Assembly (NCBI GenBank): GCA_016929175.1
Contig: JAFGJI010000109.1
Coordinates: forward strand, 1 to 13,796
From: Thermoplasmatota archaeon
GTDB taxonomy: Archaea > Thermoplasmatota > Penumbrarchaeia > Penumbrarchaeales > Penumbrarchaeaceae
Reading direction: 5' to 3'
DNA: 13,796 bases
Both the position numbers and the translations under genes were made by a program. Below, piece after piece: positions 1 to 6,057 of the stretch. The notes below the pieces were generated by a model. That model did no database searches. It saw only the letters and a list, made by a program, of their open reading frames with translations, and was not told the origin of the DNA. Every line of letters begins with the position of its first letter. The stretch's first letter is position 1.

Positions 1-429
1 GCACGAATCACTCGAAACCTCTCCTTCCCAGGATATCCCGTACCCCTCGGGATATGCACTGATCTCGAGGGTTCCCGAAGTACCGCCCCTCTCGCCGAGA
101 GGGCATGTCAGGACAGCGTTGAAGGTCTTCTTCTCGAGCGGTCCAAGATAGACCATTGAAGGTATATCGACGCTCCATGTGGAAGGGGCATCCAATTCTG
201 AAACGATATCAAAGATGGTGTTCCTCGTATCGGTGGAGCGCAGAGAGACCTCGATCAGCACCTCACCCGTATCTTCCGGGGAGACGCTGGCGTAATAGGC
301 ATCCTCCTCTATCTCGATGACACCGGTCGGCCCCACCGCCCCGGATGGCATGGAGATTACCATCAGAGCTGCCACTGATGCTATCAGTAAAATTGCGGCG
401 GCTGTCAGATGCCTTTTCCAGACTGCCAT
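1..429 (-). CDS. Secreted or membrane-anchored protein, N-terminal part (partial)
   Basis: An open minus-strand frame runs off the left edge without a stop; about 143 residues are visible. The N-terminus is a signal peptide or signal anchor: a basic stretch (M-A-V-W-K-R-H), then a hydrophobic core around residues 9-27 rich in A, L, I and V. After it come acidic, beta-strand-like segments (alternating polar and hydrophobic residues, S/T/E rich), resembling extracellular Ig-like or CARDB-like modules, but I recognise no specific family. Two in-frame ATGs exist, at 441 and 429. I chose 429 because the TATA-like box at 453-460 is centred about 27 bp upstream of it, which fits a leaderless transcript; an ATG at 441 would lie upstream of the expected transcription start. 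Function unknown; the C-terminal anchor or domain lies outside the window. Confidence 0.75.
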   Translation of the reverse strand, partial: MAVWKRHLTAAAILLIASVAALMVISMPSGAVGPTGVIEIEEDAYYASVSPEDTGEVLIEVSLRSTDTRNTIFDIVSELDAPSTWSVDIPSMVYLGPLEKKTFNAVLTCPLGERGGTSGTLEISAYPEGYGISWEGEVSSDSC

Positions 430-452
430 CGTATATGTCATTGAAAGAGACC

Positions 453-460
453 ATATATAA
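453..460 (-). promoter_or_regulatory. TATA box of the secreted protein gene
   Basis: The minus strand reads TTATATAT, close to the archaeal box A consensus, centred about 27 bp upstream of the ATG at 429. This spacing predicts transcription starting at or next to that ATG, hence a leaderless mRNA. No Shine-Dalgarno-like sequence lies in between. Confidence 0.6.
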
Positions 461-481
461 GTGGTGTTGAACCAAAATGAC

Positions 482-844
482 CTATTCGAGCCGGGGTCGT
501 ATCTCCTCGACAAGGTCCCGGCCACCTTCCACAACGGTGACCTCGATGTCACCAAGGGTTGAATTCCCGTCGGTGAAGTTCACCCTGCCCATGAAGGCCG
601 CCTGCTTGTTGAGATGAAAAAAAGTGGAATCCCCTTTCAATCCGCTCTCGATCAACATGACCGCGGTATCCCTTATCTGCTGATCCCTGAGAATATGAAT
701 GAACCTTGAGGGATCATCCGTGTGGAAACGTATCGACCCATCATTGATAACTGTCTCGCTCTGCGGGAAGATGTTCAGGACACACCGCAGGACCTTTTCG
801 GGATCTTCCGTGGGTCTGATCGGACAGATGCCTTCCAGCAACAT
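482..844 (-). CDS. UPF0201 family RNA-binding protein
   Basis: A 120-residue protein matching the archaeal UPF0201 family (COG1931, RNA_binding/DUF54 superfamily). Recognisable landmarks are the N-terminal P-T-E-D-P-E-K-V near residues 11-18, the central R-D-Q-Q-I-R-D-T-A, and the late L-N-K-Q-A-A-F-M-G-R-V-N-F block followed by L-G-D-I-E-V-T-V. Family structures show a small alpha/beta fold related to RNA-binding domains; the biochemical role is not established. It starts only 2 bp after the stop of the EF-1beta gene, so it is almost certainly cotranscribed with the translation genes upstream, which supports a role with ribosomes or RNA. Length is normal. The family call is from remembered motif similarity, not a search. 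Confidence 0.85.
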   Translation of the reverse strand: MLLEGICPIRPTEDPEKVLRCVLNIFPQSETVINDGSIRFHTDDPSRFIHILRDQQIRDTAVMLIESGLKGDSTFFHLNKQAAFMGRVNFTDGNSTLGDIEVTVVEGGRDLVEEIRPRLE

Positions 845-846
845 GT

Positions 847-1113
847 TCAGAGCAGGCCAATTTCGAGGACCTCCACTGACTGGACGCCCTCCGTTTCGTT
901 CATCTTCTGCTCCAGCTCATCCCCGCCGCCCTTCTTGTCGTCAAGGACGACGGCCCACTCGAGCATCTTCAGACCGAAGAAAGCGGGTTTTATCTCGTAC
1001 CTGGAAACGCGCCCGTGGTCCGGGACGTAGGTCGCGAACTTCTCCGCTATCTTCTGGAGGTCTACCTCCGGACCCTCCGGCATGATCTTGTACATTATGA
1101 AAACTTCACCCAT
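847..1113 (-). CDS. ef1b: Archaeal elongation factor 1-beta (guanine nucleotide exchange factor)
   Basis: An 88-residue archaeal EF-1beta (COG2092), which promotes GDP/GTP exchange on EF-1alpha during translation elongation. The N-terminal M-G-E-V-F-I-M-Y-K-I-M-P-E-G-P-E-V-D-L block is diagnostic, followed by the family's A-F-F-G-L-K segment and the C-terminal V-Q-S-V-E-V strand. I chose the ATG at 1113 rather than the in-frame GTG at 1122: GAGGAG, overlapping the stop of the preceding gene, ends 8 bp before this ATG, and homologues begin M-G-E-V. It is the middle gene of an operon with a translation-linked zinc ribbon protein upstream and UPF0201 downstream. Full length for the family (about 85-95 residues). 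Confidence 0.95.
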   Translation of the reverse strand: MGEVFIMYKIMPEGPEVDLQKIAEKFATYVPDHGRVSRYEIKPAFFGLKMLEWAVVLDDKKGGGDELEQKMNETEGVQSVEVLEIGLL

Positions 1114-1125
1114 CTCCACCACTCC

Positions 1126-1296
1126 TCACGGTCCCACGAACCCGCATCCGGGACATGTGTATTTTGCAGATTGGTCCCGGCAATGACCGCATCTGACGAT
1201 GTACTGGTTGGAGCATTTGGGACAGCTGAACTTGACCGATCTCTCGGCCTGAAGAGGGGTTCCGCACGAGGTGCATCTGTCTTCGTTCGGGATCAT
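1126..1296 (-). CDS. Small zinc-ribbon protein with a translation-linked role (COG2888-like)
   Basis: A 56-residue ORF encoding four zinc-knuckle pairs in tandem: C8-x2-C11, C25-x2-C28, C36-x2-C39 and C48-x2-C51, with glycines after several of them and the ending C-P-G-C-G-F-V-G-P. This is the archaeal two-zinc-ribbon family (COG2888, annotated as predicted RNA-binding with a role in translation; the Haloferax HVO_2753 type). AGGAGGT lies 7 bp before the ATG. The stop codon overlaps the Shine-Dalgarno region of the EF-1beta gene, and this zinc ribbon/EF-1beta neighbourhood is a known conserved archaeal pairing. The overlapping longer ORF in another frame has no cysteine pattern and is a shadow. 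The cysteine spacing makes this a real gene despite its size. Confidence 0.92.
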   Translation of the reverse strand: MIPNEDRCTSCGTPLQAERSVKFSCPKCSNQYIVRCGHCRDQSAKYTCPGCGFVGP

Positions 1297-1333
1297 TCAC
1301 ATGACCTCCTGGTCGGCGCCCTATCATCTCCTT

Positions 1334-1342
1334 GTTATTAAT
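1334..1342 (-). promoter_or_regulatory. Candidate TATA box of the zinc ribbon/EF-1beta/UPF0201 operon
   Basis: The minus strand reads ATTAATAAC. Its centre would place a transcription start near 1312, giving a leader of about 16 nt that contains the AGGAGGT ribosome binding site of the zinc ribbon gene. The match to box A is moderate. Confidence 0.4.
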
Positions 1343-1360
1343 GGTTTCTTTCCAGACGAC

Positions 1361-1387
1361 GCACGGAAAGGTGAACTTTCCATGTGC
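1361..1387. promoter_or_regulatory. Inverted repeat, candidate operator between the EF-1beta operon and fprA
   Basis: The sequence holds GGAAAG, five bases GTGAA, then CTTTCC: a perfect 6-bp dyad. It is flanked by outer arms GCAC and GTGC, the right arm offset by two bases. It ends 5 bp before the fprA TATA box and so covers the expected BRE, and it lies upstream of both divergent promoters. The placement suits binding of a dimeric regulator; the regulator is unknown. Confidence 0.45.
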
Positions 1388-1392
1388 AACTC

Positions 1393-1400
1393 TTATATAT
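1393..1400 (+). promoter_or_regulatory. TATA box of fprA
   Basis: TTATATAT, a strong box A match. Its centre predicts a transcription start near 1422-1423, giving a short leader with GGAG at 1424-1427 about 8 bp before the ATG at 1436. Confidence 0.65.
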
Positions 1401-1435
1401 GTTCATCATCTCCCTTTATCAAAGGAGCGGATCTC

Positions 1436-2653
1436 ATGGACATACCCATCCCCATCACCGGGAACGTGTACTGGATAGGGATAAACGACAGGGAGACCCA
1501 TCTCTTCGAATCACTGTGGCCCCTCCCATGCGGGGTCTCTTACAATTCATACATCATCGTGGATGACAAGGTCGCCCTGATAGACACGGTGAAGTTCACT
1601 GCCACCTCCCCCTACATGGACAAGATCAGGACGCTCCTTGGCAAGAACGGGAAGATAGATTATCTCATAGTCAACCACATGGAGCCTGACCATTCGGGGT
1701 CGATCAGGGCGATCGTGGAGGCTTTCCCCGGAATAAAGATCGTGGGGAACACGAAGACCGCCAGGTTCCTCGAGAACTTCTACGGAATAACGGAGAACAT
1801 ACATATCGTGGAAGACGGCGACGAGCTCGATCTGGGCACCAGGAAGCTCAGGTTCCACCTCACTCCGATGGTGCATTGGCCCGAGACGATGATGACATAC
1901 GATACGAAAGATCGCATACTTTTCTCCGGGGACGCTTTTGGGGGTTTCGGTTCGCTCGACGGGGGGATCTTCGATGATGAGCTCAACATAGAATTCTACG
2001 AGGAGGAGATATCCAGATACTACACGAACATAGTAGCCAAATATTCCCCCATGGTCCAGGCGGCTCTGAGGAAGCTTTCATCAGTCAACGTCAAGGTGGT
2101 AGCCGCTACCCATGGACCAGTGTGGAGGTCGAACCCGAAGTATATCATCGACTATTATGACCGGCTTTCCTCCATGGAGACGGAAGAGGGGGCTGTCGTC
2201 ATATACGGTTCCATGTACGGGAACACGAAGAAGATGGCCGAGAGGGTCGCCCGCGTTCTTTCAGAGGAGGGGATCGAGAATATCAGGGTCCACGACGCTT
2301 CAAAGTCGCATCTCTCCTATCTCGTCAACGATGCCTGGAGGTACAGGGGCCTCGTCATCGGGACACCGACCTACAATACTGGTGTCTTCCCTCCGGTCAA
2401 CGAGTTCGTGAACTTCCTTAAAAACTCCAGGATAAAGAACCATGTCATAGGTGTGTTCGGCTCCTGCGGTTGGGGTGGTGGTGGTGTTAAGGAGCTTGAG
2501 AGCTTCGCAAGGAGTTCCGCCTGCAGGTTCGTGGAGCCTGTCGTCGAAGCAATGGGTGCTCCAAAAGAGGAGGACCTTAGGAAACTCGATGAGATGGCCC
2601 GGAAAGTCGCAAGGGAGATCTTGGGGTCAACCTGTCAAATTCCTTCCCATTAG
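1436..2653 (+). CDS. fprA: FprA-type flavodiiron protein (F420H2 oxidase / NO or O2 reductase)
   Basis: A 405-residue flavodiiron protein. Residues 1-240 form a metallo-beta-lactamase-like domain with a complete set of diiron ligands: H81-x-E83-x-D85 (with H86), H147, D166 and H226. Residues 250-400 form a flavodoxin domain with the FMN phosphate loop Y-G-S-M-Y-G-N-T near 257-264 and the glycine-rich G-S-C-G-W-G-G-G-G around 342-350. Such proteins reduce O2 to water, or NO to N2O, in the cytoplasm; archaeal FprA takes electrons from reduced coenzyme F420. I infer an oxygen defence role in an anaerobe; the electron donor cannot be read from sequence alone. I chose the ATG at 1436 over upstream in-frame starts because GGAG lies 8 bp before it, a TATA box at 1393-1400 predicts transcription starting just upstream, and the protein then has normal length. 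No fused rubredoxin domain is seen. Confidence 0.95.
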   Translation: MDIPIPITGNVYWIGINDRETHLFESLWPLPCGVSYNSYIIVDDKVALIDTVKFTATSPYMDKIRTLLGKNGKIDYLIVNHMEPDHSGSIRAIVEAFPGIKIVGNTKTARFLENFYGITENIHIVEDGDELDLGTRKLRFHLTPMVHWPETMMTYDTKDRILFSGDAFGGFGSLDGGIFDDELNIEFYEEEISRYYTNIVAKYSPMVQAALRKLSSVNVKVVAATHGPVWRSNPKYIIDYYDRLSSMETEEGAVVIYGSMYGNTKKMAERVARVLSEEGIENIRVHDASKSHLSYLVNDAWRYRGLVIGTPTYNTGVFPPVNEFVNFLKNSRIKNHVIGVFGSCGWGGGGVKELESFARSSACRFVEPVVEAMGAPKEEDLRKLDEMARKVAREILGSTCQIPSH

Positions 2654-2700
2654 AAGGATCCAGGGATCTTTGCAATCCCCCCTGTCCGAATCGCTTACCT

Positions 2701-2708
2701 TATTTAAG
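2701..2708 (+). promoter_or_regulatory. TATA-like box of the DUF192 lipoprotein gene
   Basis: TATTTAAG in an otherwise GC-rich spacer downstream of fprA. It predicts a start near 2731 and a leader of about 38 nt carrying GAGGTG just before the ATG. The 115-bp spacer and this box suggest separate transcription from fprA. Confidence 0.5.
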
Positions 2709-2768
2709 TAAACGTGGATCATCTTCGAACCTGAACCATTCTTGCTCTTCTCGATATGAGGTGAAACG

Positions 2769-3254
2769 ATGAACAGATACCACATCACCCTTGTTACCCT
2801 GTTGCTTCTTGTCCCCCTTTCCGGATGCCTGGGAGGAGGCGACGACGATGACGAACTTATGGAACATGGAGCAATGGTCGAGTTCTCGAAGATGGGCACC
2901 AAGATGCTGACCATAACCTGCGAGGTCGCGATGACGGAGGATGAGAAGGCGAGGGGGTTGATGAACAGGACGGAACTGGGCAGGCTCGAAGGGATGCTCT
3001 TCTTCTACGAGATCCCCAGGGTGGTGAGCTTCTGGATGAAGGACACCCTGATCCCTCTGGACATCGTTTTCATAAGCGAGGAGTTCCTGGTCATCAAGGT
3101 GGTTGAAGCAGATCCGGAGCCAGGAGTTCCCGATGATGAGCTGACCCGGTATCCGAGCGGCGGTCTGGTCAGATACGTTGTGGAGATGAACCAGGGGCTC
3201 GCATCAGCGCATGATGTCGTTCCGGGGACGGAAGTGATGGTACTGGAGTTCTGA
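2769..3254 (+). CDS. DUF192 family lipoprotein
   Basis: A 161-residue exported protein. Residues 1-20 are a signal peptide ending in the lipobox L17-S18-G19-C20, so Cys20 is the likely lipid-anchored N-terminus; a G-G-G-D-D-D-D linker follows. Residues 45-161 match DUF192 (PF02643, COG1430): E-K-A-R-G-L-M-N-R near 59-67, G-M-L-F-F-Y at 75-80, and the hallmark W-M-K-D-T-L-I-P-L-D-I-V-F at 89-101, then a C-terminal strand pattern with V-P-G-T-E-V. The family folds as a small beta barrel of unknown function and is often secreted. The GAGGTG ribosome binding site lies 5 bp before the ATG. It sits between fprA and the DUF711 gene on the same strand, with its own TATA-like box upstream and a hairpin behind it, so it may be monocistronic. 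No catalytic role is established for the family. Confidence 0.9.
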   Translation: MNRYHITLVTLLLLVPLSGCLGGGDDDDELMEHGAMVEFSKMGTKMLTITCEVAMTEDEKARGLMNRTELGRLEGMLFFYEIPRVVSFWMKDTLIPLDIVFISEEFLVIKVVEADPEPGVPDDELTRYPSGGLVRYVVEMNQGLASAHDVVPGTEVMVLEF

Positions 3255-3255
3255 T

Positions 3256-3299
3256 GGTCCGTTGCATGGGAGCTGTTCTCCCATGTGATGTACAGGACC
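3256..3299 (+). other. Two-tier hairpin after the DUF192 gene
   Basis: Directly after the TGA at 3252-3254, GGTCC (3256-3260) can pair with GGACC (3295-3299), enclosing a perfect 8-bp stem CATGGGAG/CTCCCATG (3265-3272 with 3278-3285) with a 5-base loop. Three more pairs, two of them G-U, extend the inner stem outward. No T-run follows, so this does not look like a usual archaeal terminator. It may be a 3'-end structure, an RNA regulatory element or a DNA-level dyad. Confidence 0.5.
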
Positions 3300-3317
3300 G
3301 GGGACCCGATGATCAGG

Positions 3318-3323
3318 ATATAT
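3318..3323 (+). promoter_or_regulatory. Candidate TATA box of the DUF711 gene
   Basis: ATATAT preceded by GG, centred about 38 bp before the ATG at 3358. It predicts transcription from about 3347, with a leader of about 10 nt lacking a recognisable Shine-Dalgarno sequence. Confidence 0.4.
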
Positions 3324-3357
3324 CGAAATGCTTTTGTTGGCATGCCCCATATACACC

Positions 3358-4503
3358 ATGATGAGGATAAGGACCATAACCGCAGGAATATATCTCGATC
3401 CGGGTCGTATCGAGGAGCAACTGGAAGAAGCTGCAAGGTTCCTTCATGCGGCGAAAGAAAGGTTTGTATCGTCAGGGTTCGAGGTGCAGACGCTCAGGCT
3501 CTCGACCCAGAGGTGGGAGACATTTCCCCTTGATAGCATGCCGCTCGGGGTTCCCGAGTTCGTCGCGGACCTTGAAGGTATCCTGAAGAAGGAAGGCATT
3601 GACTTTTTATCGATAGGTCCGGCCACCACTCCCGCAGCCATCAAGATGGTCCCTGCCCTGATCGAAGCGACAACATCCACGTGCAGCTCCTCCTCTGTCG
3701 CTGATGCCTCCGGTATCAGGGAGGCAAACATAGAGCAGACTGCGGAGACCATCAGGGAGGTCTCCAAGATAGCTGCGAACGGATCCAAGGGCTTCATGTT
3801 CGCTGCGATAGCGAACGTCCCCCCGGATACGCCCTTCTTTCCCGCTTCCTACCATGAGGACAAAGTTCCATCGTTCTCGATCGGTCTTGAATCGGGAGCC
3901 GTCGTCGATCAGGCTGCCCGGAGGACACGCTCGCTCAGGGAGTTCACCAGGCTTCTGGGGCACATCTACAACGAGAGACTGAAAGAGATCGAGGGCATCG
4001 CAGACTCACTTCCAAAGGACCTGAAGTACCGGGGCGTGGATGCATCCTTCGCTCCCGGATTGGAGGAAGGATCCTCCATCGCCCTGTCCATCGACAGACT
4101 GATCGGGGCTTGCTTCGGATCCCTGGGAACTCTATCGGCATGCTCGGCGATCACCTCCTCACTTGATATGATCGATGTGAAGAAGTGCGGATACAGCGGA
4201 TTGATGCTGCCGGTCCTCGAGGACATCGGCCTTGCATCAGGAGCGGACATAGGGTCTTTCGACATTCAGAAGCTGCTTCTGTATTCCTCCGTTTGCGGCA
4301 CCGGCCTGGATGCGGTCCCGGTCCCGGGGGACACTCCGATCTCAAGGATATCAGCAGCTATAAGGGATGTTGCTTCCATGTCTATGAAACTGAAAAAACC
4401 CCTATCCGCAAGGCTCCTCCCGATACCGAACAAGAACGCCGGGGACCGGACCGATCTGGGGTCGCCTTACCTTTTGGACTGCTCGATACTGAGCCTGATC
4501 TGA
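3358..4503 (+). CDS. DUF711 / UPF0210 family protein (pyruvate formate-lyase-like fold)
   Basis: A 381-residue protein of the DUF711/UPF0210 family (PF05167, COG2848). Landmarks are the N-terminal M-R-I-R-T-I-T-A-G-I, a central serine-rich T-C-S-S-S-S-V-A segment, the glycine-rich G-L-M-L-P-V-L-E-D-I-G-L-A block, V-C-G-T-G-L-D-A-V-P-V-P-G-D-T with Cys near residue 313, and the ending K-P-L-S-A-R-L-L-P-I-P. Family structures resemble the glycyl-radical enzyme barrel, but no glycyl radical motif is visible here and the function is unknown. Upstream in-frame ATGs exist, but the tandem ATGs at 3358 and 3361 match homologous N-termini and fit the TATA box at 3318-3323. It is convergent with thioredoxin, with 5 bp between the stop codons. 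Confidence 0.88.
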   Translation: MMRIRTITAGIYLDPGRIEEQLEEAARFLHAAKERFVSSGFEVQTLRLSTQRWETFPLDSMPLGVPEFVADLEGILKKEGIDFLSIGPATTPAAIKMVPALIEATTSTCSSSSVADASGIREANIEQTAETIREVSKIAANGSKGFMFAAIANVPPDTPFFPASYHEDKVPSFSIGLESGAVVDQAARRTRSLREFTRLLGHIYNERLKEIEGIADSLPKDLKYRGVDASFAPGLEEGSSIALSIDRLIGACFGSLGTLSACSAITSSLDMIDVKKCGYSGLMLPVLEDIGLASGADIGSFDIQKLLLYSSVCGTGLDAVPVPGDTPISRISAAIRDVASMSMKLKKPLSARLLPIPNKNAGDRTDLGSPYLLDCSILSLI

Positions 4504-4508
4504 ACAGG

Positions 4509-4838
4509 TCAATACCTTTTCATCTCGGCGAAAAGCTCCGAGACCTGGGTCACTCCGGTCCATCCCTTTACAGGCTTTCCATCAATGAACAGGAACATCT
4601 GCGGGATCCCCCTGACGTTGTACCTGGCTGCCAGTGACGGGTTCATGTCCACATCCACCTTTGCCACGAAAGCACCCGGAGGCATCTTGTCTATCTTTCC
4701 CATGATCATCCTGGTCTGCATCTGGCAGGGCATGCACCATCCGGCCCAGAAATCCACAAGCACCATCCGGTTTTTTGACAGGAAATGGTCAAAGTTATCT
4801 TCGTCCAGATCAACGATCCTTTCACTTGTCGTTGTCAT
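4509..4838 (-). CDS. Thioredoxin
   Basis: A 109-residue single-domain thioredoxin, a cytoplasmic dithiol/disulfide reductase. The active site is W34-C35-M36-P37-C38 within V-D-F-W-A-G-W-C-M-P-C. The buried aspartate corresponds to D29 and the cis-proline loop is G77-I78-P79. The order of strands and helices and the length are normal. The Cys-Met-Pro-Cys redox motif departs from the usual Cys-Gly-Pro-Cys, and Q80 follows the cis-proline where threonine is common; both may shift redox potential or partner choice. No signal peptide. GGAGGG lies 5 bp before the ATG. It stands alone: convergent with the DUF711 gene, and about 110 bp downstream of the UPF0104 stop codon on the same strand. Confidence 0.95.
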   Translation of the reverse strand: MTTTSERIVDLDEDNFDHFLSKNRMVLVDFWAGWCMPCQMQTRMIMGKIDKMPPGAFVAKVDVDMNPSLAARYNVRGIPQMFLFIDGKPVKGWTGVTQVSELFAEMKRY

Positions 4839-4851
4839 TTCAGCCCTCCAT

Positions 4852-4889
4852 CATTTAAATGTGTGATAATACGGCATGATCAATACAAA
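4852..4889 (-). promoter_or_regulatory. Probable thioredoxin promoter region
   Basis: This AT-rich stretch holds a perfect palindrome CATTTAAATG (4852-4861) and a weaker minus-strand box TTTGTATTG (4881-4889). The palindrome is only about 19 bp from the ATG, too close to act as TATA box for a transcript carrying the GGAGGG site at 4844-4849. The upstream box, predicting a start near 4859, is therefore the better candidate. Confidence 0.3.
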
Positions 4890-4947
4890 CTCCTGCTTAT
4901 GTTTTGCCCCATACATAGCAGCTTACCTGAACAGGGTGCCAGGGATC

Positions 4948-6012
4948 CTACGGGGAGACCGGGGCTTCCATCCTCTTCCTTCTCACCAGTATAAAGTTCA
5001 TCGACAGCATGGCAGCGTAACCGAGGCCGATCTCGAAAAGATACGAGTTCATCTGGGTCATCACGGAGACCGTGAATGCGATGGCCGGTTCTATCCCCGT
5101 GGAATAGTAAAGATAGGTCATGGTCGTCTCCGCAATGCCTATCATTCCCGGTATCTGGGAAAGAAGGCCTATGGCGAATGCCACCATCACGACCATGGCC
5201 ACCGTAAAAAAAGGAACACTGTGCCCTACGGCAATGAAAAGCATGTAAGCGGCTGCGAACCTGAAGGAATATATTATCACGCCGAGAAAGAGGTCCACCG
5301 CCATGTAGGCCGGGTTCTTGGCGAGGAACTTGAACGAAGACCTGAACTCCGAAAGGCCGGTCTTGAACCTCTCTATGTAATAACTTCTCTCCCTGGACCG
5401 GCTTCTCAGGAGGAACCGGGAGACCTTGTGGATGAAGGACCCCACCTGTCTGCTCTGCTTGTCTCCGAGGTTGCGGAATATCAGATAGGAAACCACTCCG
5501 ATGATGATCCAGAAGAGAACGAAAGCACCGGTCAGATACTGCAGAAGCCTTGGCATCTCGAAGGTGACCGTCGCATAGACCGTGAGAGGCACGAGCAGTG
5601 ATATCATTGCGATCGTGAGTGATGCCTTGTCCACCATGGCCGAGGCGAATACCCTGGAGAACCTGGTATCGTAACAGGAAGCTATCATCTTGGCCCTCAC
5701 GGGTTCACCGGCCATCCTGCCCGACGGGGTGGTGATGTTCACAAAATTCCCGGCCATGCTCGATAGTGCCACATACGGGAACCATGCCTTCCTGACCCTT
5801 CTCCTGACCAGCAGGAAGTACTTTATGGACCATGAAAGCTGCATTCCCAAAAAACAGGCCATCGATAGGAGGACGTAGAGAGGGTCAAGGCCCCTGATCT
5901 CCTCCAGAACATCATGCCCCATGAAGAGCAGGAGGACCACGATCACAGCGAAGAAGAATACAAACGAGGCTAATGTGAGCCAGCGCATTGTCCGCCCCTT
6001 CTTCCTAGGCAT
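4948..6012 (-). CDS. UPF0104 family membrane protein (LPG synthase transmembrane / AglD-like)
   Basis: A 354-residue polytopic membrane protein, about eight predicted helices, of the lysylphosphatidylglycerol synthase TM/UPF0104 family (PF03706, COG0392). The family hallmarks are T-P-S-G-R-M-A-G-E-P-V-R-A at residues 95-107, usually T-P-G-G-R-x-G-E-P, and I-P-G-M-I-G-I-A-E-T at 287-296, usually I-P-G-G-I-G-x-x-E. The N-terminus is basic, and a large basic cytoplasmic loop spans about 180-235. Related proteins act in lipid flipping or in glycolipid and polyprenyl-phosphate sugar transfer; which applies here cannot be decided. No soluble synthase domain is attached. A TATA box at 6034-6041 is centred about 26 bp before the ATG, so the mRNA is probably leaderless and transcribed separately from the OPT gene 45 bp upstream. 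Confidence 0.88.
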   Translation of the reverse strand: MPRKKGRTMRWLTLASFVFFFAVIVVLLLFMGHDVLEEIRGLDPLYVLLSMACFLGMQLSWSIKYFLLVRRRVRKAWFPYVALSSMAGNFVNITTPSGRMAGEPVRAKMIASCYDTRFSRVFASAMVDKASLTIAMISLLVPLTVYATVTFEMPRLLQYLTGAFVLFWIIIGVVSYLIFRNLGDKQSRQVGSFIHKVSRFLLRSRSRERSYYIERFKTGLSEFRSSFKFLAKNPAYMAVDLFLGVIIYSFRFAAAYMLFIAVGHSVPFFTVAMVVMVAFAIGLLSQIPGMIGIAETTMTYLYYSTGIEPAIAFTVSVMTQMNSYLFEIGLGYAAMLSMNFILVRRKRMEAPVSP

Positions 6013-6033
6013 CGCAGGAGGAACGATGCATTT

Positions 6034-6041
6034 CCTATAAA
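6034..6041 (-). promoter_or_regulatory. TATA box of the UPF0104 gene
   Basis: The minus strand reads TTTATAGG, centred about 26 bp upstream of the ATG at 6012. The spacing predicts a leaderless transcript. It lies in the 45-bp gap behind the OPT transporter gene. Confidence 0.55.
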
Positions 6042-6057
6042 TCTCTACCCGACCAAC

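Noticed and set aside
263..475. A 70-codon minus-strand frame at the left edge
   Set aside because: The alternative frame gives a clear signal peptide and an open frame to the window edge; this one is a shadow.
1106..1327. A 73-codon minus-strand frame over the zinc ribbon gene
   Set aside because: It lacks the regular cysteine pairs, which appear in the overlapping frame 1126-1296; that frame also has a proper ribosome binding site and spacing.
2654..2680. Terminator hairpin after fprA
   Set aside because: A 7-bp stem with one wobble pair (AAGGATC/GATCTTT) exists, but there is no T-run and the stem is weak; not enough support.
3358..4503. Glycyl-radical enzyme activity for the DUF711 protein
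   Set aside because: The family fold resembles pyruvate formate-lyase, but no glycyl-radical motif is present near the C-terminus and no activating enzyme gene is nearby.
4876..5601. A 241-codon plus-strand open frame opposite the UPF0104 gene
   Set aside because: Its translation is rich in His, Arg and Gly with no domain, and it lies antisense to a clear membrane protein gene; it is a shadow of codon bias.
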